Of a DNA stretch of 64,000 bases, positions 1 to 12,539 are shown in pieces. The translations under genes and the position numbers were made by a program. Source of the stretch: Atriophallophorus winterbourni (Eukaryota; Platyhelminthes; Trematoda; Plagiorchiida; Microphallidae); NCBI GenBank assembly GCA_013407085.1, contig JACCGJ010000700.1:1-64000 (forward strand), read 5' to 3'. Numbering within the stretch: position 1 is the first letter of the stretch; each line of letters starts with the position of its first letter. The notes under the pieces were generated by a model. It was not told where the DNA came from, ran no database searches, and was given only the letters and a program-made list of their open reading frames with translations.

Positions 1-41
1 ATGGTGTACCCATTTCGAACGAAGTAGAATCCAGCAAACGT

Positions 42-386
42 ATGCAACACGATTGCAGTGAATGGAGATTCTTACAAGAGATTCTAGGTTTAAAGGGTAT
101 AATAACTACTCATGTTATGCGCCTTATACCGAAAAAAGAAACACATCAGCCTCCTCCTCTCAATATATCATTCCGCACAGATGATATGAAGGATAGAATA
201 CTCGAGGCGTGGTATCAATGTCGAAAATTTGCACCTCCTGAAATTCGTATTCGGGCTGTATACGACATAAAACGCACGAACACCATTGTTCCTGAAATGA
301 CTTCGCTACCAAGTCAATCAAATGCACCTGAGACAAAAAACGTGGAGCAGCCGACCAATTCTGGGTCGGCCAATCCACTACTATGA
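42..386 (+). CDS. ORF1 C-terminal part of CR1-like copy A
   Basis: An open frame of 114 codons precedes the endonuclease ORF. It contains a segment of the type ISFRTDDMKDRILEAW (residues about 42-57) like the nucleic-acid-binding region of ORF1 proteins in CR1-type elements. The real start is probably upstream of the window or lost. Its stop codon overlaps the next start codon as ATGA at 383-386, so translation of ORF2 may be coupled to termination of ORF1. The role, binding the element RNA in the retrotransposition particle, is inferred from position and family. Confidence 0.55.
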   Translation: MQHDCSEWRFLQEILGLKGIITTHVMRLIPKKETHQPPPLNISFRTDDMKDRILEAWYQCRKFAPPEIRIRAVYDIKRTNTIVPEMTSLPSQSNAPETKNVEQPTNSGSANPLL

Positions 387-3240
387 GCTCTTCATCGTCA
401 ACAAAAATCAAATCTCTATCATGCTGTTACACCAATGCTCAGAGCCTTCTGGGCAAGTTTACTGAACTGTATTCACGTGCGACCGTGGCGTCTTGGAATT
501 TGATTGCAGTGACAGAAACCTGTTTGTGTAATTCTATACACGATTCTGAACTTAAATCCCTCATATGATGATTTACCGAAAAGATCGAGCAACAAAAGGT
601 GGCGGTGTCCTCCTCTACTTACATGAAAGCATCAACTGCACTATACTTCTCTCCCCCGAGTTAGATGTCCCAGATACATTGTTTTGCTCTTTCGACTTAC
701 ATGATAAACATAAGTGCCTCTTAGCATTGATTTATCGACCCCCTTCTTCATCATCTGCCGCTGACACTGTTCTTGCTAATGCAATACGTTTTGCATTGAA
801 GCTCACATATTCACATTCGCTCCTGCTCGGTGATTTTAATGTACCGACCCTTGCAACACACATTACTGGTGACGATTCATTCGAAAGCTTTCTTCAAGAA
901 ATAATGACATGCACCCCTCTTTACAACCATGTGCAACAACCAACGCGATTTCGATCTGAACAAACCCCATCTAGCCTGGACCTCATACTTACAAACGAAG
1001 AACTCATGGTAGAATCTGTTTCCTATACAGCTCCACTCGGATTGAGTGATCATGTTGTCATGACATTTGATTATACTTATCAATACGAACCAGCGGGAAA
1101 TACTCAACGAACGTATGCAACTGTGAACTATGACTTGCTTCGAGCTCTTGCTACTGCAAATCGATGGGATTTCCTTGAACTCAAATCACCTAAGGAAATC
1201 TGGGAAACGTTTTACAGCCAACTTCGTATTATCATTGACTTATCATCGAAGGTAAAAATAATATCCAGCAAACAGCGTCCGAAAAAGCCTCTCAGAAGCA
1301 GTACTCGGAAATGGATGTGTAAGCGTGACAATGCCTGGTACAAATACTTGGACGATCCTTCTGGGATAACTTGGTGCTACTACACGTTATTGCGGAATAA
1401 GTGTGTCTGCCTCATTCGAAAAGACAGAAAAGATTACCAAATCAGTCTTGTCGAAAAATTCATTATAAATCCCAAAGCATTGTATATACACGTCAACGAC
1501 CTCCGGAATGTTAAAATGGGAATACCGCCACTGGTCTCTGGTACTGGAATAGTGACGTCATTTGAAGATTGCGCTAACGTTTTCCGACAACAATTTGCAT
1601 CAGTTATCTCACAAGTGTCGACCCATAGACAGCCCTTAAACTCTGACAGCTGCAGCCTGCCAATTCTTCAGGGGGTGGAGTTTCCCCCAACGTTGTTCAA
1701 ACAAAATTAATGACGATGAAGAGAACAGGCTCACCCGGTATAGACAATATACACGCAAACATTTTGCACAATCTATCTTCCGAGTTGGCAATACCGACAT
1801 CTGACGTATTCACGATGATGTTCGAGCAGAGCTTTGTACCAGAAACTTGGAAAACTGCCCTGATTAGTCCGATCTACAAGGGTGGTAAAAGAAATGATCC
1901 TTTAAACTATCGCCCGATAGCGTTATTACCAGTGCTATCCAAAGTAATGGAGTCCATAATAGCTGATGCCTTACGGAATCACTTTGAGATTAATAATTTA
2001 ATCTCCGAGGCACAGCATGGATTCAGGAAAAAACGATCCTGTCTGACAAACTTGCTATTAGCAAAAGAATCTTGGTCTGAGCTACTGGATGCCGGCCACT
2101 CCGTGGACGTAATTTATATCGATTTCTCAAAAGCCTTCGATCGTGTGAATCACGAAATACTTTCGTCGAAACTACTCACCTACGGAGTACAGGGTAAACT
2201 CCATGCATGGATTAAAGAATGGTTAGTATGAGAGCACAAGCCTAATCCAGGCAAAGTGCCGCACAGTCAGAGAATGGTTGATATCTCGTGAGATGTACGT
2301 GAGAGTCAAAAACGAACTATCCGAGTCGATTAAAGTTGCCCGTGGTGTCCCACAAGGATCAGTCCTCGGACCGCTTTTGTTTTTAATATATATAAACGAC
2401 TTGCCTACTGTATTACAGTCGTCCGTGCTTATTTTCGCTGATGACGCAAAGCTTTGGCGCAAGATAGACTCCACAGACGACACGCAGAACCTGCAACGGG
2501 ATCTCGATATGATTCACACTTGGTCCATAGACAACGAAATGCCCCTGAATGCTTCGAAATGCAGCCTATTGTCTCTCAACAGCAAGTCGAGCAAAGTATA
2601 TTATCTTGGTCGCACTGTTATTAAACCCGCCTCCACCGAAAAAGATTTAGGTGTGATTATCCAATCAGACTTAGGAAACTCAATGCAATGTCGACTGGCT
2701 GCCTGCAAAGCTGAAAACAACTTGGGTCTCCTTAAAAGAGTCCTAGGTTCGTTTGACCCAAATATTGCCTGCAAATTGATTTCAACGTACATCCGTCCTC
2801 ATGTTGAATATGCTATACCGGCATGGGATCCTTGGTTGAAAAAAGATATTCTGCTATTAGAAACTCCACAGCGCAGAGCGACAAAACTCGTCCTGGGACT
2901 ATCAAATTATCCATACGAAACGCGACTTAAAATATTGAATTTGCATTCGGCTGAATACAGACGGAAACGAGGAGAACTTATATTCATTTGGACAGTGCTT
3001 AATCAAACAAATCATCCTTGCGGTCATTTGTTTCATCTTTCCCATAACACACATCTGCGAGGTCACCAATTAAAACTTTACCAACAGCATAGCAGGTTGA
3101 ACTGCCGCAAATATGCATTTTCCGTTCGCAATGTGCAACTGTGGAACAATTTACCTACTCATGTGGTACAATCTGGAACTGTTGAAGTTTTCAAAAAATC
3201 ACTAGATATCCACATGGAAAATTATGTTTTTTGTGTTTGA
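383..3240 (+). pseudogene. ORF2 (endonuclease + reverse transcriptase) of copy A, broken
   Basis: The endonuclease begins in 383-568 (NAQS and VTET motifs) and continues in another frame in 565-1710 (GGGVLLY, LLGDFN, LGLSDH). The RT follows in 1710-2231 (NYRPIALLPVLSK, HGFRKKRSC, DFSKAFDRVNHE) and 2278-3240 ([21 protein letters not shown], then the thumb). The catalytic FADD is kept. The three joins are a small frameshift near 565, a one-base shift near 1705 and an insertion at 2225-2270 that adds a stop. Family knowledge: the endonuclease nicks the target and the RT copies RNA at the nick. This copy cannot make one full protein without repair. Confidence 0.85.
2216..2279 (-). repeat. 46-bp fragment of dispersed repeat family A inserted in the RT, with 9-bp target duplication
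   Basis: AGAATGGTT occurs at 2216-2224 and 2271-2279 and flanks 46 bp that match one end of the family seen at 29930, 55600 and 58708. Copy B has the uninterrupted site at about 3946-3960, so the pre-insertion state is visible in the same window. In the inferred family orientation this is a 5'-truncated minus-strand copy. Confidence 0.8.
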
Positions 3241-3327
3241 CAATAATCTAACAATATTTTGATATTTTTACCATCCGACCCGATGTACATTTTTGTGGGT
3301 CTTGTTAAGCATAGCTTTTTACCTGCA

Positions 3328-3372
3328 TATAATCTATGAATAAATCTATGAATCTATGAATAAATCTATGAA
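3328..3372 (+). repeat. 3' tail of copy A: tandem CTATGAATAAAT-type repeats
   Basis: Short units of the type AATCTATGAATAAATCTATG are repeated and end exactly where copy B begins. Related tails (CATAAATCTTGAATCTTGA and similar) close the other copies at 4978, 8235, 12588, 14000, 19765, 19920 and 20580. Confidence 0.8.
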
Positions 3373-4997
3373 GTGTCGACATATGGACAGCCTTTAAACT
3401 CTGACAGCTGCAGCCTGCCAATTCTTCAAAAGGGGGAATTTTCTCCCAACGCTGTTAAAACAAAATTAATGTATATGAAGAAAACAGGTTCACCCGGTAT
3501 AGATATTATGTACCCAAACCTTTTGTATAATCTGTCTTCCAAATTGGCAATACCGACGTCTGACGTGTTCACGATAATGTTCGAAAACAGCTTTGTGCCA
3601 GAAACTTGGAAAACTGCCTTGATTAGTCCCATCTACAAGGGTGACGAGAGAAAAAATCCGTTAAACTGTCGTCCGATAGCTTTATTACCAGTGCTATCAA
3701 AAGTAATGGAGTCACTTTGAGATTAATAATTTAATCTCCGAAGCACATCATAAATTCAGGAAAAAGCGATTTTGCCTGACAAATTGCTATTAGCAAAAGA
3801 AGCTTGGTCTGAGCTACTGGATGCCGGCAACTTCGCGGACGTGATTTATATCGATTTCTCGAAAGCTTTCGATAGTGTCAATCACGAAATACTTTCGTCG
3901 AAACTACTCACCTACAGAGTACAGGGTAAACTCCATGCATGGATTAAAGAATGATTGATATCCTGTGAGATGTACGTGGGAGTCAAAAATGAACTACCCG
4001 AGTCGATTACAGTTGCCCTTGGTGTCCCACAAGGATCAGTCCTTGGACCGCTTTTGTTTTCAATATATATAAACGACTTGCCAACTGTAGTACAGTCGTC
4101 GGTGCGTATTTTCGCTGATGATGAAAAGCTTTGGCGCAAGATAAACTCCACCGCCGACACGTAGAACCTGCAACAGGATCTCGATATGATTTATACCTGT
4201 TCCTTAGACAACGAAATGTCACTGAATGCTTCGAAATACAGCCTATTGTCGCTCAACAGCAAGTTGAGCAAAGAATGTTATCTAGGTCGTACTGTTTTTA
4301 AACCTGCCTCCTACGAAAACGATCTAGGCCGATTATCCAGTTTGACTTAGGAAACTCAATGCAATGTCGACGCTGCCAACAAAGCTGAAAGCAACTTGGG
4401 TCTCCTTAGAAGAGCCCTAGGTTTGTTTAAAGCTAACATTATCTGCAAATTGATTTCAAGCTACATTCGTCCTCATATCGAATATGCTATACCGGAATGG
4501 GATCCTTGGTTGAAAACAGATACTCATCTATTGGAAACTCCACAGCGCAGAGCGACAAATCTCGTCCTGAGAGTTTCTAATTATCCATACAAAATGAGAC
4601 TTCGAATATTGAATTTACATTCGGATCAATACAGACGGCAACGAGGATTACTAATTTTCATTTGGACAGTGCTTAATCAAACAAATCATCCTTGCAGTCG
4701 TTTGTTTCATCTTTCTCACTACACACATCTGCGTTGTCACCAATCTAAACTTTACCAACAGAATAGCAGGTTGAACTGCCGCAAATATGCATTTTCCTTT
4801 CGCAATGTGAATTTGTGGAACAGTTTACCTGCTCACGTGAAACATTCTTGAACCGTTGACGTTTTCAAGAAATCACTAGATGACAACATTGACAAGTATG
4901 TTTTTCACGTTTGACAATAATCTCTAACTTTCACACATATATCTCGTGATATTGTACAGCTATATGCTTTTATACACCATAAATCTTGAATCTTGAC
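3373..4997 (+). pseudogene. CR1-like copy B, 5'-truncated RT
   Basis: This copy begins at the position equivalent to base 1616 of copy A and follows it closely at the DNA level to its own tail at 4978-4997. It keeps [13 protein letters not shown] and a mutated FADDEKLW, but has a deletion near 3715, stops at 3720, 3954 and 4164, and further shifts near 4330. It is joined directly to the tail of copy A without spacer. It serves as an empty-site reference for the insertion at 2225-2270. Confidence 0.85.
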
Positions 4998-6105
4998 TGA
5001 TTCTGAGCTCTCGATTCCGAACATGTCACTACTCCGTCGCGATCGCCTAAGATCCGGTGGTGGAGTTGCAGTCTACTTTAATGAACGTTTAGCGCAGTTT
5101 AACGAACTTGATCTATCCTGCTCAATGAGCCTAGTCGATGGAGATTAATGTACAATCGGCATCATTTACCATTAGTCATCATACGAAAACTCGTTCAATG
5201 ATAAATTAATGGAATTCTTACAGTGCATATCAAGTCATCGGGCTTCTCAATTGCTGATCATGGTCGACTTTAATCTACCGCGTTTGTATTCAAGAAATGG
5301 ACACTCCCTGCAGTCTTTGAATATAAATTCGAGAAGCCTATCGAACTCGCTCCACTAAGTAACCACGTTGACCAACCAACTCGCAGACGGGGTCTTGTCC
5401 AAAGTTCAACCCTTGGCCTTGTTTTAACGTCAAAACCAACAGCAGTAAAGATCATACAATACCTGGCTCCCCTGAAAAAGAGTGAACACGCTGTGCTTGT
5501 GTTTCATTACGTATGCAGTTCCGAACGAATGAGTGACCAGACAAAAGTTTTACGCAAAATAAACTTTTAATCCTTAAATAATAGTCTCCTGGATGAACAC
5601 ATTCAAGAATTTGATTGCATAGATTCTGAATCGTATTATAATACATTTATAAATTATTGGAATTCGAAAATTGAAGAAAACTCTGGTTGCGTACCACGGG
5701 AATGCCACCACAACGACCAATTTGTTATCCGGAGTAGAACTAAGAAGTGGTTAGCTAGAAAAAGGGAGTCCTGGGCAACTCATAGGAATCTTAGTACGGA
5801 CGCAACTTGGAAGCGATTCTGTAAGATACGGAATCACGTCACGTATCATGTAAGAGATGCTCGCATGCAGTTCCAATGGAATTTCATACGAACATGGAAA
5901 AGAATCCTAAGCTTCTCCACAAAATAGTAAACGAGCTATCAGTGGTTAAACAAGGCATCTTCTCCGTGCAAACACAACGGATTGTCTCATTCTGCCCAAG
6001 ATACCGCCGATGCTTCAGCAACGTTTTACGCACTTGTTCTCAATCCTAAGAGTTGTATCGAGTATCAAGTTTTACCAAATTTGCCACACTTGTATATATT
6101 TAGTG
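4998..6105 (+). pseudogene. CR1-like copy C: decayed endonuclease and linker
   Basis: Starting directly at the tail of copy B, the translation shows remnants of the endonuclease (SGGGVAVYF near 5055, VDFNLPRLYS near 5265) and then the basic linker that precedes the RT (KKWLARKRESW near 5745). Many stops are present and no 3' tail is seen. It seems to be replaced near 6.06-6.2 kb by copy D, which repeats part of the same linker. The exact junction could not be placed. Confidence 0.65.
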
Positions 6106-8268
6106 AAATGACCGTCAACGAGTAAATCGCTCGCGCAGATTCCGCATTTTCAGACGGACAACATAAGCCCAGACTCGCAATGGAACGAACTTGTAGGTTT
6201 TCTGAAACTGAAGATAGACGAGAACTTGCAGATCGCTCCTAGAACATCCGAACATAAGCTTCGTTTTGTTGTCCGCAGCAGAACAGAAAAGTGGATAGCG
6301 CTGAAGCGAGTAGCGTGGATGCAGTATAAAGCTAACAATGCTTCTATTTCTTGTCAACATTTCCGTATGTTACGCAACAAAGTGACTGCATTTATTCGAG
6401 AGGATAAAGAAGCGCACCAACTGATGCTCCTGTCAAAAGTGGAACGCAACCCTAAGCTACTATGCAAAATCATGAACGCGAAAGCGAAAGTCAAACCAGG
6501 TATTTTTCCCATCCAGAATGGTGAAAAACTCACCGAAACAGCGTTGGAAACCGCATATGCTCTGGAAATTTACTACTATAAAGTGTTCGTGCCAAAGGTT
6601 TTAGTGGAACGTTCTGAGTATTCAATCGAAACAGGAATCGAAACATTGTGCGATATTTCGATAAATCCAGTGATTGTAAGAAAATCCCCAGGAGCAGATG
6701 GCATCACACCGGATGTGCTCATGTTCTGTCACCGTCAGCTTTGTGAACCGCTCTCCAGAGTGTTTAACTATTCGTTGCTTAAGGGTGTGGTACCAAAAGA
6801 TTGGAAGTCCGGCGTGATAATACCTATCTTCAAAGGCGGCTGCTGATCTGACGCTGCAAATTATCGTCCCGTCAAACTTTTAAGTGTTATTGCGAAGGTT
6901 ATGGAACGTATAGTCTCGGAAAGAATGGTTGCACACTTTGAATCGCATAATTTGATTTCGCCAGCGCAGCATGGATTTCGATCTCACCGATTTAGTCTCA
7001 CAAATCTTCTTATAGCATTAGACGATTGGATGAAGGAGTTGGATAGAAGTTCTTGCATCCACCTCTGTTACCTAGACATTTCGAAAGCTTTTGACAGAGT
7101 CCATCATGATTTGCTTTTCCAAAAACTGATGCGTTTAGGAATATGTGATCTACTCCTCTCATGGTTGTGCAATTATCTGTCAGATCGCGACGCCCGAGTT
7201 AAAGTTAACGGAGTGCTATCCAAAACGTTCAAAACCACCAGTGGAGTCTTACAACGATCTGTGCTAGGCCCGCTCCTCTTTCTGTTGTACATAAACGATT
7301 TACCCCCCCCTCATATCGTCCAAAATGGTCCTGTTCGCGGATAATATGAAAATTTGGACGCCAATTAGTTCTGCAGAGGATTGTGAGAAACTACAAATGG
7401 ATTTGGACAGCGTGTCGAATTGGGCGGCCATGAATGACATGTCATTCAACATACATAAATGTAAGATGCTCCATCTTGGCAAGAATGTACCTTGGACATA
7501 TCAATTGGGAACTGAAAACCTAGCATGGAGCTCGTTAGAAAAAGATCTTGGTGTGTGGATTAGTGGAAACCTGAAGAGCACAGTGCACTGCCAGAATATA
7601 TATCGACGGGCAACAGATTGTTAGGTATCTTTCGAAAAATATTTGGAAGATTCTCTCTGGTAACGTTACCAGGGATAATAAATGTCTACCTTCTCCCAAC
7701 GATGGAGTATGCGGTAGAGGTCTGCGCTCCTTGGCTGCGAAAAGATATTTCTCTCTTCGATAAAATCTGTCATAGAGCAACAAAGTTACTGATGGGTCTT
7801 CGCAATGTTTCGTACACCGAAAGATTGCGACGTCCTGGTCTATGCGACTTTACCCAAAGGAGGATACGACGCGACATTATTTTGACCTATAGAATTGTGG
7901 CTACTAAAGGACATCCACTAAAACACTTACTTGATTTGTGTGACGGGAAAGTGACGCGAGGACATACCTTATACCTTTACGTTCCAAGTTCCCGTGTTGA
8001 TTGACGGCGCCATTTTTCGCCGTACGTGCTATATTTCTTTGGAATTCCATACCCCAACATGTGGTGGACTCTCTTTGCCTGGCGATTTTTAAAGCGAAAT
8101 TGGACTTGCACTTGCAAACGAACATCATTCGTGAGCCTTACATTTGATATTCTCTATTGCTTTTATACTATTGTATTTTCATGTTTTATTCATACCGTAA
8201 TCCTGTGGTGTTGTAAAGTATTAACTTTTTTAACCATAAATCCTTGAGTCCTTGAATCCTTGAAACGA
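6106..8268 (+). pseudogene. CR1-like copy D: linker and RT
   Basis: Frames 6226-6846, 6901-7344, 7325-7624 and 7618-8004 together cover the linker, fingers, palm and thumb of the RT. Motifs: KSPGADGITPDVL, NYRPVKLLSVIAKVME, AQHGFRSHRFSLTNLL, YLDISKAFDRVHHD and GPLLFLLYINDL. The catalytic box reads FADN instead of FADD, so the second catalytic aspartate is lost. There is a stop at 6844 and frameshifts near 7320 and 7615. The element ends in CATAAATCCTTGAGTCCTTG at about 8235, next to copy E. Confidence 0.8.
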
Positions 8269-9865
8269 CGGTGTGCTTAGGCGGGAACTTTGTAAGTAAA
8301 CGAAAAGAATCCCCTTGCGCAAACAAAACTACCCCTGCCATAATTCGCGGGTGTCGCATTTATCCGACTGCTCCTCTCATGCGCCTGTTCAATCTCATGA
8401 ATGAGAAATATCACCGCAATGGAAAGCAGGGGTGATTACTTCTATTTTCAATGGTGGTAGCCGTTCAAATACAGATAAGTATGGACCGGTAACGTTAATT
8501 CCGGTAATATCTAAATTAATGTAGCGTATTGTGACTGCAGGCACACGAGAACGTTTAGAAAATCAAAATATTTTGCCAGCATCACAACACGGTTTTCCGA
8601 AGAAATCGTTGCTGTTTATCTAATCTTCTTACTACATTCGAAGATTAAACCAAGGCACTTGACGAAGGTGATGCTGTACATGCCTGCATCATCGATAATT
8701 CCACAGCTTCCGATAGAGTAAACCATGGCATTTTAATCAAAAAGCTGCAATCTTAAGGAGTAACGGAAATGCTACTGATTTGTTTAATGGACTATCTTAC
8801 TGATAGACGCCCATGTTCGCGTTGGCAACACCCTCTCTAGAAGAATCGACGTCACAATTGGAGTTCTGCAGGGCTCGGTGCTTGGACCTCCTTTGTTCTT
8901 ATTGTATATGAATGACGTGGTGAATGATATTGAATGTAATTTGCTACTGTCTGCGGATGATATTAAAATATGGAAACGTGTCAGGTCTGTTAATGAATGT
9001 ATGGCATTACAACGGAATCTGTGCACCTTATTTCGTTGGTCCCAGAAAATGAGTTGCTATTTAATCCTGCGAAATGTAAATTGCTGCCGCTTTGCAAATT
9101 TCTACACCACACGTGTTACCTTGGCACGCAAGTTCTCATTTGGACATCCGCTGAAAAGTATCTAGGTGTCTTGGTGTCATGTAACCTCAAGCCCGGACAT
9201 CATTGCCGAAGTGTATATAATAAATACTGCCGTATCCAGGGTCTTCTTAAGAGGATATTCGGGAGTTTCACGACAGAAACCTTAATCCGGTTAATTAACA
9301 CATAACTACGCCCTGCTATGGAATATTCAATGCACGTCTGGGCACCCTGGCTGAGAACGGATATTGATCTACTTGACAGGATTTATCACCGTGCGATTAA
9401 GTTATCCTTTTGTTGAAAATTTCGCCTGTCCAAGAACGAATGTCAAAACATGACCTACGTGATTTTTTCCAACGACGAATACGGAGTGACCTTATGCTTG
9501 CATTTAAAATTTTGCACACTGACAATCATCCCCTCAAACATTCACTTCAGCCCAAGGATCTTACTCGGACATGCAGACATTCAAAGGTTTTAAGCATCCC
9601 ACATTCTCGACTGAATATTGGTCAGAATTTTTTCTCGGTCAGAATTTGTTTCATGTGGAACATCTTGCCCAGAGAAATCATATGCTAGGAATCAGTTGAG
9701 GTTTTCGCCTCAAAGCACGATGAATACATGTCGAACCGTGCGGTCTGTGAATGTTCCTATTGATTCTTGAAATTTTTTACATATTTTTTAAATTCTGTAT
9801 ACCCTGTGGGTGTTGTTAAGCTTATTGCTTCTTCTACGATAAAAATGTCTGAGTTCTGAGTTCAG
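8269..9865 (+). pseudogene. CR1-like copy E, heavily decayed RT
   Basis: It is joined to the tail of copy D and opens inside the pre-RT region. Recognisable pieces are LGPPLFLLYMNDV and SADDIKIWKRV (8878-8975), the RT thumb (8997-9305) and the C-terminal region (9410-9688). A tail-like GATAAAAATGTCTGAGTTCT lies at about 9838. Stops and shifts are frequent, which marks it as one of the older copies. Confidence 0.7.
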
Positions 9866-10430
9866 CCACATTGCACCTTGACTCTAAATCTCTAAGTCAA
9901 AACCTAGTTCATTCAGTGACGTAGGCTGAATTTCTACGACGTTCGATTTATTATAACAGGCGTCCTCATACCGCAAGGGCTGTCTATTAGAATGTTAGAA
10001 TCATGTTCTGAAATCACATAGAGTAAATGTTTTACAGCACGATTAGTTTCTTTTCCACAATTGACACATATCTATTGTGAAAGATACTTTCACATCAAGG
10101 TGCATATTATTTTTAAAACTCCCAATATAATCGAAACATGTTATCTTCTTTACCCATGATGCGCTTGGGAAGAAGGGGTCACATCGTTAATGAGAAGCAG
10201 TTTACTGTCTTCTGTGCCCTGTGTGAGTGGTTTAACTTCCGCCTTCACCGAGTAATGATGTTCGTTTGACGAGATAAGTTCATTTACAAATGTGACCGAA
10301 CGCTTAATTCATACGAATCCGCGTGTTTAAGCCCGGTGACTTCCAATTTACACTGAAAGGCCATGCTACGAACGATGCAAGATACGTCAAGTCCAAGCAC
10401 AATATCATGAGATGTTTCAAGCGCATACAT
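9866..10430. other. Stretch without a recognised gene
   Basis: No coding feature could be supported. The right part (from about 10310) may be the body of the hammerhead-bearing repeat that follows. Confidence 0.4.
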
Positions 10431-10500
10431 ATCCAGATAGTAATGTCCCAACCTGATGACTACAAACAACACGAAGCCGGTCGTGGGGTGTATTGGATGG
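10431..10500 (+). ncRNA. Degenerate hammerhead ribozyme motif (CCGG type)
   Basis: CTGATGA (10453-10459) is followed by a 13-nt stem-loop region and CGAAGCCGGTC (10472-10482). This aligns with the better hammerheads at 12057 and 47857, and the flank TCCCAAC is shared with 23951. The core GAAA is mutated to GAAG and stem II pairs poorly, so activity is unlikely. Hammerheads of this kind are known from Penelope-like elements and retrozymes. Confidence 0.6.
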
Positions 10501-12019
10501 AACTGCACACAAATACGGATTTTTGAACATAACATGTTAATTTCTGATAATTTGTGTAAATTAGTAAAACAAGTTTTCTGGCTCATCAAGCAATTTAATT
10601 TCGCTGTACCAAACGGTCAAACGAGCAAAAGAAAATACGGCTATTTTTGTGTGTTTGGTTCAATTTGTGAATCTCTCGCATAGGGCTTGGTGCTTCCTTA
10701 CGTTTTCATCTGAAGCTGATAAAATCAATTAATCGCCAACTTTGTGAACATGAAGTGAGAAATAATTTTGCCACCGTCTGGTTACATTAAATATCGGCAC
10801 TCTAATACACCCAGTTAACGAAGTTGGATTGGAAAACCCACTTCCGAATTTTCGCCTAATTTGTTATCAAATTTCGACTTTCGTGTAGCTAAAAGCTCAA
10901 GCATTTCTTTGGATAGCATATATAAGTTATTCGTTTGTTTTTTATATTTGTCAGTCCCACAATTTATGATCATCCCGAAACCGAAATGATATGCCTTTGA
11001 ACCATTTAACTTAGGTAAATGAATTGAAATCCGCGTTTATTCAAACACAAGCACTTGAGTACATGCGAAGTACATATGCATTCATCAAATTGACAGAAGG
11101 AATCGAAAGGAATCTAACATTACGTCAATAAATTTCATTGCCAACGTGACTTTAACTTGTGACCAAACAGACACGCGTCAACACAGCTCATGAATGAAGC
11201 ACACAAACGCTTCACGTCGACAGGTGGTACGTGTAATTTACTAGATTAAAAACAGTTACATAGAGCTCAGCTTTACAATAACTATGGACGGTTTGCATAT
11301 TAAATCCGTTACATTTTTTCTTAGGTTTGTATATATGGCTTGAAACGTACTCTCGTCTTTGTATACTTGAGCGAAATTCCGATAAATCAGTTTGCTGTAT
11401 TAAGCGAGATGGTGGTGTTGTGAGTAGAGAGTTGTGAAACAAGAAACGATCATGAGTTTGAGATATAAATTCATGGTCGGCATTGACCGAAAGAGGTCAA
11501 CAAATACACAGAAACGAAGATTATGTATTCTATTCAATGGCATATCGTAGCTGGTGGGAGATGTGAGCCGGAACTGATTACGCCAGGTTACTCCATGTTA
11601 GCAAGGGGCAGCTAGCGAACATCTGCTTCTTACCAAAACATTTCGGGTCCTCCGTCCAATATTGACCATGTTAACCCCCCCGCGTTTAAAAGTTCCGTCT
11701 CGATTCTTCCCCGATGTCAAGCGTTCTAACGCTAATGGCATTCGCCCAGGAATCCCGAAACACAATAGAAAGCCGATTGAACAAAAGCGTTTATTTCGCA
11801 CAAGACAATCTGATCGATGGTACTTAAGACTGTCCTTTTTGTGGATAACTTTTAAATTATTTCGGGTTCAGGAATTTGTATAATAACGTATGGATAAATG
11901 TACTGATATTAAATTTATTAGTGCCATTCAATTTGGTCAAATGATCAAATTGCGCCGTTCGAACGGCGCAAACAATTTCAGAACGACATTTGGGATTTAC
12001 ACGCTGCTGAAGTTAAACC
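10501..12019. other. Stretch without a recognised gene
   Basis: AT-rich DNA. The open frames are short and lack familiar motifs. Nothing could be assigned. Confidence 0.4.
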
Positions 12020-12310
12020 TGTATCACAATAAGTAATGTGTTGCTCACATTCCCCGCACTTACACACCACTACCGGTTTCGTGCTGTTTACACTCATCAG
12101 GCAGGGATAGTAGGATCAGGATCTGTGTGCGCTTGAAAAGGTGGAAGAATGGTAAACAAGTTGCGCTTGTATGCCATTGTTGGATAAGGCTGGTACGACC
12201 GACCTGTTCAATCACATGAGCCACACTCATGTAGATGAGGTTTAAACCCATGACCATGGATGCATTTCCACCACACACATCCTACGACCGGTTTCGTGCT
12301 GTATCACATT
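12020..12310 (-). mobile_element. Hammerhead-bearing repeat unit (Penelope-like or retrozyme-like remnant)
   Basis: On the minus strand a partial hammerhead 3' half (GCACGAAACCGGTCGTAGG, near 12280-12298) is followed by about 215 nt and then a full hammerhead at 12057-12110. Both cleavage positions (about 12286 and 12071) are in the same orientation, as in tandem ribozyme repeats. Downstream the sequence AATGTGAGCAACACATTAC is shared in diverged form with 22134, 23492 and 47902. No RT is attached. Confidence 0.65.
12057..12110 (-). ncRNA. Hammerhead ribozyme, core intact
   Basis: Minus strand: CTGATGA (12100-12094), stem II GTGT/GCAC closing the loop AAACA, then GAAA (12080-12077) and CCGGTA with predicted cleavage 3' of 12071. 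All core positions are present. Stem III is only ACCGGU, which is self-complementary and too short to fold alone, so pairing between two ribozymes is likely, as known for hammerheads with minimal stem III. Stem I is weak (wobble pairs). Confidence 0.75.
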
Positions 12311-12439
12311 AATTTAACCGATTGCTACAAATTATAGTAGTAATATCGTAATTGTTTTCTGGGCGAAATTAAATATCTCCGAATCGATTAAGTTGCCAGC
12401 AGCACCTAAGTTTTCAGCAAACATTTATTTAATGGTATA

Positions 12440-12508
12440 AAATATCAGCTTACCCAACCATCCAGGTTAATGCGAATGAAAATTTATCAGGCTCATTACA
12501 GTAAACTT

Positions 12509-12539
<31 letters not shown>

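Larger units (their letters stand above)
1..3372 (+). mobile_element. CR1-like non-LTR retrotransposon, copy A
   Basis: This is the longest CR1-like copy in the array. It contains the end of an ORF1, then an ORF2 with an apurinic-type endonuclease and a reverse transcriptase, and ends in a short repeated 3' tail at 3328-3372. The copy is dead: ORF2 is broken by frameshifts near 565 and 1705 and by a 55-bp insertion-plus-duplication at 2216-2279. The left end lies outside the window. Assignment to the CR1/Jockey group rests on the ORF1-ORF2 layout, the RT motifs and the short tandem 3' tail. Confidence 0.85.
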
